Below, piece by piece: positions 11,744-23,349 of a stretch of 64,000 nt of DNA; the stretch's first letter is position 1; each line of letters opens with the position of its first letter. The stretch is from Romanomermis culicivorax (Eukaryota > Nematoda > Enoplea > Mermithida > Mermithidae), in assembly GCA_963922205.1 (NCBI GenBank), contig CAWUHX010000005.1, positions 620,001 through 684,000 on the forward strand. The letters are read 5' to 3'. Made by a program: the position numbers and the translations under genes. Below the pieces are notes generated by a model, which ran no database searches, was not told where the DNA came from, and saw only the letters and a list, made by a program, of their open reading frames with translations.

Positions 11744-14700
11744 TCTCTTCTGTAATTCCTCTCAACTTTCAAAGGCATTTGTTGAAATAAAAACATGACC
11801 AAATATGTCTGGAAAGTGTCATTTGTAAATCCCTATATTTCTTTTTTCAGAAAAAAGATAGAGATGAAATGTAAAAAAATTTTGATTCTAATGAAGCAGA
11901 TTAAACCTAAAAGAACTGAAAAAAGTAAAAATTAAGGGTCTGAAAATCGAATTGTTGCTGATGAAATCAACGTTCATAAGTTATCATATGAATGAAACTC
12001 ACATGCGGGCAACTTCCTCTCATTAGTTTTCATGATTCTCACTACATGAGCTTTCATGACTACACTGGAAGTAGACTCCACCTGGAGCTAAAACCTTGTA
12101 CACAAGCTCAGGCTTTTTGCTGTAATGTATCAAACATTCAAACAACAGAATAGAAATTGGTAATACAAACATATGCTGTTCAAAAAATGTTTTATAGAGA
12201 TAGAGATAAAGGGCTTGGTGCATGAAACCACTAAGTGTTCATTACAATGAAGTTAAGCATCTCTTCTATCATTCCTCTCACTTTTTAAGGGCATTTGTTG
12301 AAATAAAAACATGACCAAATATGTCTGGAAAGTGTCATTTGTAAATCCCTATATTTCTTTTTTCAGAAAAAAGATAGAGATGAAACGTAAAAAAAATGTG
12401 CTTCTAATGAAGCAGATTAAACCAAAAAGTACTGAAAAAAGTAAAAATTAAGGGTCTGAAAATAGAATTGTTGCTGAAGAAATCAAAGTTCATTAGTTAT
12501 CATATGAATGAAACTAACATGTGGGCAACTTCCTCCCATCAGTTTTCATGATTCTCACTACATGAGCTTTCATGACTACACTGGAAGTAGACTCTATCTG
12601 CAGCTAAAACCTTGTACACAAGCTCAGGCTTTTTGCTGCAATATATCAAACATTCAAACAACAAAATAGAAATTGGTAATATAAACATATGCTGTTCAAA
12701 AACTGTTTTATAGAGATAGAGATAAAGGGCTTGGTGCATGAAACCACTAAGTGTTCATTACAATGAAGTTAAGCATCTCTTCTATAATTCCTCTCACTTT
12801 TTAAGGGCATTTGTTGAAATAAAAACATGACCAAATATGTCTGGAAAGTGTCATTTGTAAATCCCTATATTTCTTTTTTCAGAAAAAAGAGAGAGATGAA
12901 ACGTAAAAAAATTTTGATTCTAATGAAGGAGATTAAACCTAAAAGAACTGAAAAAAGTAAAAATTAAGGGTCTGAAAATCGAATTGTTGCTGATGAAATC
13001 AACGTTCATAAGTTATCATATGAATGAAACTCACATGTGGGCAACTTCCTCTCATTAGTTTTCATGATTCTCACTACATGAGCTTTCATGACTACACTGG
13101 AAGTAGACTCCACCTGGAGCTAAAACCTTGTACACAAGCTCAGGCTTTTTGCTGTAATGTATCAAACATTCAAACAACAGAATAGAAATTGGTAATATAA
13201 ACATATGCTGTTCAAAAACTGTTTTATAGAGATAGAGATAAAGGGCTTGGTGCATGAAACCACTAAGTGTTCATTACAATGAAGTTAAGCTTCTCTTCTG
13301 TAATTCCTCTCACCTTTCAAAGGCATTTGTTGGTAGTTTTCATGATTCTCACTACATGAGCTTTCATGACTACACTGGAAGTAGACTCCACCTGGAGCTA
13401 AAACCTTGTACACAAGCTCAGGCTTTTTGCTGTAATGTATCAAACATTCAAACAACAGAATAGAAATTGGTAATATAAACATATGCTGTTCAAAAACTGT
13501 TTTATAGAGATAGAGATAAAGGGCTTGGTGCATGAAACCACTAAGTGTTCATTACAATGAAGTTAAGCTTCTCTTCTATAATTCCTCTCACTTTTTAAGG
13601 GCATTTGTTGAAATAAAAACATGACCAAATATGTCTGGAAAGTGTCATTTGTAAATCCCTATATATATCTTTTTTCAAAAAAAGATTGAGATGAAACGTA
13701 AAAAAAATGTGCTTCTAATGAAGCAGATTAAACCTAAAAGTACTAAAAAAAGTAAAAATTAAGGGTCTGAAAATCGAATTGTTGCTGATGAAATCAAAGT
13801 TCATCAGTTATATGAATGAAACTAACATGTGGGCAACTTCCTCCCATCAGTTTTCATGATTCTCACTACATGAGCTTTCATGACTACACTGGAAGTAGAC
13901 TCTACCTGCAGCTAAAACCTTGTACACAAGCTCAGGCTTTTTGCTGCAATGTATCAAACATTCAAACAACAAAATAGAAATTGGTAATATAAACATATGC
14001 TGTTCAAAAACTGTTTTATAGAGATAGAGATGAAGGGCTTGGTGCATGAAACCACTAAGTGTTCATTACAATGAAGTTAAGCATCTCTTCTATAATTCCT
14101 CTCACTTTTTAAGGGCATTTGTTGAAATAAAAACATGACCAAATATGTCTGGAAAATGTCATTTGTAAATCCCTATATTTCTTTTTTCAGAAAAAAGATA
14201 GAGATGAAACGTAAAAAAATTTTGATTCTAATGAAGCAGATTAAACCTAAAAGAACTGAAAAAAGTAAAAATTAAGGGTCTGAAAATCGAATTGTTGCTG
14301 ATGAAATCAACGTTCATAAGTTATCATATGAATGAAACTCACATGTGGGCAACTTCCTATCATTAGTTTTCATGATTCTCACTACATGAGCTTTCATGAC
14401 TACACTGGAAGTAGACTCCACCTGGAGCTAAAACCTAGTACACAAGCTCAGGCTTTTTGCTGTAATGTATCAAACATTCAAACAACAGAATAGAAATTGG
14501 TAATATAAACATATGCTGTTCAAAAACTGTTTTATAGAGATAGAGATAAAGGGCTTGGTGCATGAAACCATTAAGTGTTCATTACAATGAAGTTAAGCTT
14601 CTCTTCTGTAATTCCTCTAACCTTTCAAAGGCATTTGTTGAAATAAAAACATGACCAAATATGTCTGGAAAGTCCCATTTGAAAATCCCTATATTTCTTT

Positions 14701-15637
14701 TTTCAAAAAAAGATTGAGATGAAACGTAAAAAAAATGTGCTTCTAATGAAGCAGATTAAACCTAAAAGTACTAAAAAAAGTAAAAATTAAGGGTCTGAAA
14801 ATCGAATTGTTGCTGATGAAATCAAAGTTCATTAGTTATATGAATGAAACTAACATGTGGGCAACTTCCTCCCATCAGTTTTCATGATTCTCACTACATG
14901 AGCTTTCATGACTACACTGGAAGTAGACTCTACCTGCAGCTAAAACCTTGTACACAAGCTCAGGCTTTTTGCTGCAATGTATCAAACATTCAAACAACAA
15001 AATAGAAATTGGTAATATAAACATATGCTGTTCAAAAACTGTTTTATAGAGATAGAGATAAAGGGCTTGGTGCATGAAACCACTAAGTGTTCATTACAAT
15101 GAAGTTAAGCATCTCTTCTATAATTCCTCTCACTTTTTAAGGGCATTTGTTGAAATAAAAACATGACCAAATATGTCTGGAAAGTGTCATTTGTAAATCC
15201 CTATATTTCTTTTTTCAGAAAAAAGATAGAGATGAAACGTAAAAAAAATTTTGATTCTAATGAAGCAGATTAAACCTAAAAGTACTGAAAAAAGTAAAAA
15301 TTAAGGGTCTGAAAATAGAATTGTTGCTGAAGAAATCAAAGTTCATTAGTTATCATATGAATGAAACTCACATGTGGGCAACTTCCTATCATTAGTTTTC
15401 ATGATTCTCACTACATGAGCTTTCATGACTACACTGGAAGTAGACTCTACCTGCAGCTAAAACCTTGTACACAAGCTCAGGCTTTTTGCTGCAATATATC
15501 AAACATTCAAACAACAAAATAGAAATTGGTAATATAAACATATGCTGATCAAAAACTGTTTTATAGAGATAGAGATAAAGGGCTTGGTGCATGAAACCAC
15601 TAAGTGTTCATTACAATGAAGTTAAGCATCTCTTCTG
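11744..15637 (+). repeat. Higher-order Sat516 block, copy B
   Basis: Near-identical partner of copy A at a constant offset of 4400 bp. The offset becomes 4401 after about 15247, where an A-run is one base longer. The shortened-unit junction recurs at 13332. A further partial copy of this region (13055-13533) recurs 2853 bp later at 15908-16386. Confidence 0.9.
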
Positions 15638-18600
15638 TAATTCCTCTCACCTTTCAAAGGCATTTGTTGAAATAAAAACATGACCAAATATGTCTGGAAA
15701 GTGTCATTTGTAAATCCCTATATTTCTTTTTTCAGAATAAAGATAGAGATGAAACGTAAAAAAATTTTGATTCTAATGAAGCAGATTAAACCTAAAAGAA
15801 CTGAAAAAAGTAAAAATTAAGGGTCTGAAAATAGAATTGTTGCTGAAGAAATCAAAGTTCATTAGTTATCATATGAATGAAACTAACATGTGGTCAACTT
15901 CCTCTCATTAGTTTTCATGATTCTCACTACATGAGCTTTCATGACTACACTGGAAGTAGACTCCACCTGGAGCTAAAACCTTGTACACAAGCTCAGGCTT
16001 TTTGCTGTAATGTATCAAACATTCAAACAACAGAATAGAAATTGGTAATATAAACATATGCTGTTCAAAAACTGTTTTATAGAGATAGAGATAAAGGGCT
16101 TGGTGCATGAAACCACTAAGTGTTCATTACAATGAAGTTAAGCTTCTCTTCTGTAATTCCTCTCACCTTTCAAAGGCATTTGTTGGTAGTTTTCATGATT
16201 CTCACTACATGAGCTTTCATGACTACACTGGAAGTAGACTCCACCTGGAGCTAAAACCTTGTACACAAGCTCAGGCTTTTTGCTGTAATGTATCAAACAT
16301 TCAAACAACAGAATAGAAATTGGTAATATAAACATATGCTGTTCAAAAACTGTTTTATAGAGATTGAGATAAAGGGTTTGGTGCATGAAACCACTAAGTG
16401 TTCATTACAATGAAGTTAAGCATCTCTTCTATAATTCCTCTCACTTTTTAAGGGCATTTGTTGAAATAAAAACATGACCAAATATGTCTGGAAAGTGTCA
16501 TTTGTGAATCCCTATATTTCTTTTTTCAGAAAAAAGATAGAGATGAAACCTAAAAAAAATGTGCTTCTAATGAAGCAGATTAAACCAAAAAGTACTGAAA
16601 AAAGTAAAAATTAAGGGTCTGAAAATAGAATTGTTGCTGAAGAAATCAAAGTTCATTAGTTATCATATGAATGAAACTAACATGTGGTCAACTTCCTCCC
16701 ATCAGTTTTCATGATTCTCACTACATGAGCTTTCATGACTACACTGGAAGTAGACTCCACCTGCAGCTAAAACCTTGTACACAAGCTCAGGCTTTTTGCT
16801 GCAATGTATCAAACATTCAAACAACAAAATAGAAATTGGTAATATAAACATATGCTGTTCAGAAACTGTTTTATAGAGATAGAAATAAAGGCTTGGTCCA
16901 TGAAACCACTAAGTGTTCATTACAATGAAGTTAAGCATCTCTTCTATAATTTCTCTCACTTTTTAAGGGCATTTGTTGAAATAAAAACATGACCAAATAT
17001 GTCTGGAAAGTCCCATTTGAAAATCCCTATATTTCTTTTTTCAAAAAAAGATAGAGATGAAACGTAAAAAAATTGTGCATCTAATGAAGCAGATTCAACC
17101 TGGAAGTACTGAAAAAAGTAAAAATTAAGGGTCTGAAAATCGAATTGTTGCTGATGAAATCAACGTTCATAAGTTATCATATGAATGAAACTCACATGTG
17201 GGCAACTTCCTCTCATTAGTTTTCATGATTCTCACTACATGAGCTTTCATGACTACACTGGAAGTAGACTCCACCTGGAGCTAAAACCTAGTACACAAGC
17301 TCAGGCTTTTTGCTGTAATGTATCAAACATTCAAACAACAAAATAGAAATTGGAATATTAAACATATGCTGTTCAAAAACTGTTTTATAGAGATAGAGAT
17401 AAAGGGCTTGGTGCATGAAACCACTAAGTGTTCATTACAATGAAGTTAAGCTTCTCTTCTATAATTTCTCTCACCTTTTAAAGGCATTTGTTGAAATAAA
17501 AACATGACCAAATATGTCTGGAAAGTCCCATTTGAAAATCCCTATATTTCTTTTTTCAAAAAAAGATTGAGATGAAACGTAAAAAAAAATGTGCTTCTAA
17601 TGAAGCAGATTAAACCTAAAAGTACTGAAAAAAGTAAAAATTAAGGGTCTGAAAATCGAATTGTTGCTGATGAAATCAAAGTTCATTAGTTATCATATGA
17701 ATGAAACTAACATGTGGGCAACTTCCTCCCATCAGTTTTCATGATTCTCACTACATGAGCTTTCATCACTACACTGGAAGTAGACTCTACCTGCAGCTAA
17801 AACCTTGTACACAAGCTCAGGCTTTTTTCTGCAATGTATCAAACATTGAAACAACAAAATAGAAATTAGTAATATAAACATATGCTGTTCAAAAACTGTT
17901 TTATAGAGATAGAGATAAAGGGCTTGGTGCATGAAACCACTAAATGTTCATTACAATGAAGTTAAGCTTCTCTTCTGTAATTCCTCTCACCTTTCAAAGG
18001 CATTTGTTGAAATAAAAACATGACTAAATATGTCTGGAAAGTGTCATTTGTAAATCCCTATATTTCTTTTTTCAGAAAAAAGATAGAGATGAAACGTAAA
18101 AAAATTTTGATTCTAATGAAGCAGATTAAACCTAAAAGAACTGAAAAAAGTAAAAATTAAGGGTCTGAAAATCGAATTGTTGCTGATGAAATCAAGGTTC
18201 ATAAGTTATCATATGAATGAAACTCACATGTGGGCAACTTCCTCTCATTAGTTTTCATGATTCTCCCTACATGAGCTTTCATGACTACACTGGAAGTAGA
18301 CTCCACCTGGAGCTAAAACCTTGTACACAAGCTCAGGCTTTTTGCTGTAATGTATCAAACATTCAAACAACAGAATAGAAATTGGTAATATAAACATATG
18401 CTGTTCAAAAACTGTTTTATAGAGATAGAGATAAAGGGCTTGGTGCATGAAACCACTAAGTGTTCATTACAATGAAGTTAAGCATCTCTTCTATAATTTC
18501 TCTCACTTTTTAAGCGCATTTGTTGAAATAAAAACATGACCAAATATGTATGGAAAGTCCCATTTGAAAATCCCTATATTTCTTTTTTCAAAAAAAGATT

Positions 18601-20731
18601 GAGATGAAACGTAAAAAAAATGTGCTTCTAATGAAGCAGATTAAACCTAAAAGTACTGAAAAAAGTAAAAATTAAGGGTCCGAAAATCGAATTGTTGCTG
18701 ATGAAATCAAAGTTCATTAGTTATCATATGAATGAAACTAACATGTGGGCAACTTCCTCCCATCAGTTTTCATGATTCTCACTACATGAGCTTTCATGAC
18801 TACACTGGAAGTAGACTCCACCTGCAGCTAAAACATTGTACACAAGCTCAGGCTTTTTTCTGCAATGTATCAAACATTCAAACAACAAAATAGAAATTGG
18901 TAATATAAACATATGCTGTTCAAAAACTGTTTTATAGAGATAGAGATAAAGGGCTTGGTGCATGAAACGACTAAGTGGTCATTACAATGAAGTTAAGCAT
19001 CTCTCCTATAATTCTTCTCACTTTTTAAGGGCATTTGTTGAAATAAAAACATGACCAAATATGTCTGGAAAGTCCCATTTGAAAATCCCTATATTTCTTT
19101 TTTCAAAAAAAGATTGAGATGAAACGTAAAAAAAATGTGCTTCTAATGAAGCAGATTAAACCTAAAAGTACTGAAAAAAGTAAAAATTAAGGGTCCGAAA
19201 ATCGAATTGTTGCTGATGAAATCAAAGTTCATTAGTTATCATATGAATGAAACTAACATGTGGGCAACTTCCTCCCATCAGTTTTCATGATTCTCACTAC
19301 ATGAGCTTTCATGACTACACTGGAAGTAGACTCCACCTGCAGCTAAAACCTTGTACACAAGCTCAGGCTTTTTTCTGCAATGTATCAAACATTCAAACAA
19401 CAAAATAGAAATTGGTAATATAAACATATGCTGTTCAAAAACTGTTTTATAGAGATAGAGATAAAGGGCTTGGTGCATGAAACGACTAAGTGGTCATTAC
19501 AATGAAGTTAAGCATCTCTCCTATAATTCTTCTCACTTTTTAAGGGCATTTGTTGAAATAAAAACATGACCAAATATGTCTGGAAAGTCCCATTTGAAAA
19601 TCCCTATATTTCTTTTTTCAAAAAAAGATTGAGATGAAACGTAAAAAAAAATGTGCTTCTAATGAAGCAGATTGAACCTAAAAGTACTGAAAAAAGTAAA
19701 AATTAAGGGTCTGAAAATCGAATTGTTGCTGATGAAATCAATGTTCATTAGTTATCATATGGATGAAACTAGCATGTGGGCAACTTCCTCCCATCAGTTT
19801 TCATGATTCTCACTACATGAGCTTTCATGACTACACTGGAAGTAGACTCCACCTGCAGCTAAAACCTTGTACACAAGCTCAGGCTTTTCGCTGTAATGTA
19901 TCAAACATTCAAACAACAGAATAGAAATTGGTAATATAAACATATGCTGTTCAAAAACTGTTTTATAGAGATAGAGATAAAGGGCTTGGTCCATGAAACC
20001 ACTGAGTGTTCATTACAATGAAGTTAAGCTTCTCTTCTATAATTCTACTCACTTCTTAAAGGCATTTGTTGAAATAAAAACATGACCAAATATGTCTGGA
20101 AAGTGTCATTTGTAAATCCCTATATTTCTTTTTTCAGAAAAAAGATAGAGATGAAACGTAAAAAAAATTTTGATTCTAATGAAGCAGATTAAACCTAAAA
20201 GTACTGAAAAAAGTAAAAATTAAGGGTCTGAATTTGGAATTGTTGCTGATGAAATCAACGTTCATAAGTTATCATATGAATGAAACTCACATGTGGGCAA
20301 CTTCCTATCATTAGTTTTCATGATTCTCACTACATGAGCTTTCATGACTACACTGGAAGTAGACTCCACCTGGAGCTAAAACCTTGTACACAAGCTCAGG
20401 CTTTTTGCTGCAATGTATCAAACATTCAAACAACAAAATAGAAATTGGTAATATAAACATATGCTGTTCAAAAACTGTTTTATAGAGATAGAGATAAAGG
20501 GCTTGGTCCATGAAACCACTAAGTGGTCATTACAATGAAGTTAAGCATCTCTTCTATAATTCCTCTCACTTTTTAAGGGCATTTGTTGAAATAAAAACAT
20601 GACCAAATACGTCTGGAAAGTCCCATTTGAAAATCCCTATATTTTTTTTTTCAAAAAAAGATTGAGATGAAACGTAAAAAAAAATGTGCTTCTAATAAAG
20701 CCGATTAAACCTAAAAGTACTGAAAAAAGTA

Positions 20732-20831
20732 NNNNNNNNNNNNNNNNNNNNNNNNNNNNNNNNNNNNNNNNNNNNNNNNNNNNNNNNNNNNNNNNNNNNN
20801 NNNNNNNNNNNNNNNNNNNNNNNNNNNNNNN
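20732..20831. other. Assembly gap, exactly 100 N
   Basis: One hundred N bases, a conventional placeholder for a gap of unknown size. Satellite orientation is forward on the left and reverse on the right, so the join itself is not supported by sequence. Confidence 0.99.
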
Positions 20832-20874
20832 ACACACTCTATCAGATTAAGCAGTGGTATCAACGCAGAGTACT
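20832..20874 (+). other. Library artefact: barcode-like 16-mer plus SMART/ultra-low-input amplification adapter
   Basis: Immediately right of the gap, ACACACTCTATCAGAT (20832-20847) is followed by a T and then by a 26-base sequence at 20849-20874 beginning AAGCAGTGGTATCAACGCAG. That sequence is, from memory, the SMART/ultra-low-input PCR adapter. The 16-mer has the form of a PacBio sample barcode; I recall it as bc1019 but cannot verify that. Satellite sequence starts directly afterwards. This is not genomic DNA. Confidence 0.95.
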
Positions 20875-21943
20875 CGTACTTTTAGGTTTAATCTGCTTCA
20901 TTAGAATCACAATTTCTTTATGTTTCATCTTTTTTTTGAAAAAAGAAATACAGCGATTATGCCTCTAAAAGGTGAGAGGAATTAGAGAAAAAAGGCTTAA
21001 CTTCATTGTAATGAACACTGATTTGTTTCATAGACCAAGCCCTTTATCTCTATCTCTATCAAACAGTTTTTGAACAGCATATGTTTATATTACCAATTTC
21101 TATTTTGTTGTTTGGATGTATGATACATTAAAGCAGAAAGCCTGAGCTTGTGTACTTGTGTTTTAGCTCCAGGTAGAGTCTAGTTCCAGTGTAGTCATGA
21201 AAGCTCATGAAATTAGAATCCTGAAAACTAATGTGAGGAAGTTGCCCACTTGTGGGTTTCATTCATATGATAACTTATGTACTTTGATTTCATCAGCAAC
21301 AATTCTATTTTCAGACCCCTAATTTTTACTTTTTTCCGTACTTTTAGGTTTAATCTGCTTCATTAGAATCACAATTTCTTTATGTTTCATCTTTTTTTTG
21401 AAAAAAGAAATACAGCGATTATGCCTCTAAAAGGTGAGAGGAATTAGAGAAAAAAGGCTTAACTTCATTGTAATGAACACTGATTTGTTTCATAGACCAA
21501 GCCCTTTATCTCTATCTCTATCAAACAGTTTTTGAACAGCATATGTTTATATTACCAATTTCTATTTTGTTGTTTGAATGTATGATACATTACAGCAGAA
21601 AGCCTGAGCTTGTGTACTTGTGTTTTAGCTCCAGGTAGAGTCTAGTTCCAGTGTAGTCATGAAAGCTCATGAAATTAGAATCCTGAAAACTAATGTGAGG
21701 AAGTTGCCCACATGTGGATTTCATTCGTATGATAACTTATGTACTTTGATTTCATCAGCAACAATTCTATTTTCAGACCCCTAATTTTTACTTTTTTCCG
21801 TACTTTTAGGTTTAATCTGCTTCATTAGAATCACAATTTTTTTATGTTTCATCTTTTTCTTTTGAAAAAAGAAATACAGGGATAATGCCTTTAAACGTGA
21901 GAGGACTTAGAGAAAAAAAGCTTAACTTCATTTTAATGAACAC
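20875..21943 (-). repeat. Sat516 family, reverse orientation, short (465-bp) subfamily
   Basis: About 2.3 units in reverse orientation with a period of about 465 bp; the same words recur at about 20881 and 21346. Relative to Sat516 these units lack roughly 51 bp, the part that carries the ATGACCAAATATGTCTGG segment. The run ends exactly at the TTAA target of the inserted transposon. Confidence 0.9.
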
Positions 21944-21947
21944 TTAA

Positions 21948-23090
21948 GACACGATTTCGGAGAAATTCTACCTTTTTTTATATAGGCGTATGATAAGTTG
22001 AAGATTAATCATACCTCAAAATCAGATATTTTGGGTAGTTTTGTGCGCTGAGTTTCATGGTACCATTTGTTCTGCTTGTAAACAAAAATTCGCACCGCTA
22101 CAGTATGCCAAAGTTTGAAAATTTATGATTTTCTTGCATTTTTCAGTAGTCTTGCCAAGCAAGCCATATTTCGAGATCAGTTTGATCTTATTTGATGGAT
22201 AAATATTCATTTTGTAGAGGAGAGAATAAGCTCTCTTTTGATGTATTACTCACGATAAATAATTGCATTTGACGTTTTTTAAAAAGTTTAAAGTGTCAAA
22301 AATGAGCCGTCAAAATTGAAAAAATTTCGTTTATGGGCACTCTTGAGCACCTTCCCATCGAAGCCGCAGAATTTTATTTTTCTATATTGTAGCCCATCCA
22401 TTTTTACTGCTTTGGTTAAATTTTCATGAAAATTTTTGTACCGTTTTGGGTGCTGCACTGCTCTGAAGAAGGCATACTTATGAGAATTTCGTATAAATCA
22501 TTGTATCTGCCAGGTGGTTCTTGTCTACCCCTTGTGATGTATTTATTACCTATACTGTAGAATTATCAATTAACTAACAGACTATAGTTTGATGTATTAA
22601 TTATTTTACAAGCAAATATTTTACACTCTGCAATAAAGTTTGAACAGTCAAAATAAGAAGCAAAGTGAAGAAAAATCCTGCTTAGAGGCACTCCCAAGCA
22701 CCTTCACCTACCATGCAGCAGAATTTTATCTTTATATTCTTTTATTCATACATTCCTACAGTAGATGTGAAAGCAGCATCCTGATTTGAATACCCCTTGA
22801 GAAGCTACAGATATCCATAGAAAGCAAAACCCTGAAAATTGCTCAGAAATCAATAATTTTTTTGCTTTTTTTGCATTTAGCATTTTGCATTTGTTAAAAA
22901 TATTGGTTCTGTATCTTCATACTAGAACCAGTAAATAAGGAGCATAGGGAGAAAATTTGCTGAATGTAATGTCAAAAGTTATATCCTGCCCCAACAGTTT
23001 TTTACTGTTTTGTTTATAAACTATAAACAACGTATCCTAAGCAAAAAATTGGACCAATGAAAAATATTTTGTTTTTAAAAATTTCTAGCC
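21948..23090 (+). repeat. Left terminal inverted repeat of the TTAA transposon
   Basis: Pairs with 25878-27008 in reverse complement, with scattered mismatches and small indels. Similarity fades at TCTAGCC near 23085-23090. No coding frame of interest is seen within it. Confidence 0.85.
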
Positions 23091-23349
23091 CTATTTTTAG
23101 GTTCACTTATTGATGGAGATGAAGTTTATTTTTTGGCATACTAATCTATGGGATATTATTTCCTGGGGTTATATTAACTGCTGAGTCTGTGAAGGCATGA
23201 TCTGGTTTCAATGATGTATATATCAAAATTCTTTCGATTAATAGAAAACAGGAATGATCGTTTTGCTTATAGGGCATGCGCTGAATGATCAGATCCAAGG
23301 CCACACATTATTCTGTTCACAAATTTATCCGGCGATCATTTTTCTAGTT

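Larger units (their letters stand above)
4236..20731 (+). repeat. Sat516 tandem satellite array, forward orientation
   Basis: About 32 head-to-tail copies of a unit of about 516 bp. The phase is visible at 6591, 7107, 7623, 8139, 8655 and so on, and again at 17732, 18248, 18763, 19278, 19794 and 20311. Units differ by scattered substitutions and small indels. Three places carry a shortened unit (junctions near 8932, 13332 and 16185). Each unit holds a 66-codon minus-strand open frame beginning MHQALYLYLYK. It has no known domain and is best explained by sequence identity among copies. The array ends at the assembly gap. No role can be read from the sequence. Centromeric, heterochromatic and dispersed-satellite roles are all possible. 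Confidence 0.95.

Noticed and set aside
6591..20511. Repeated 66-codon minus-strand frames (MHQALYLYLYK...) as a tandem gene family
   Set aside because: They occur once per satellite unit, have no domain and vary in step with the rest of the unit. They are open because the units are alike.
4236..20731. CRISPR-like array of regularly spaced repeats
   Set aside because: The period is about 516 bp with whole-unit similarity and no unique spacers. This is satellite DNA.
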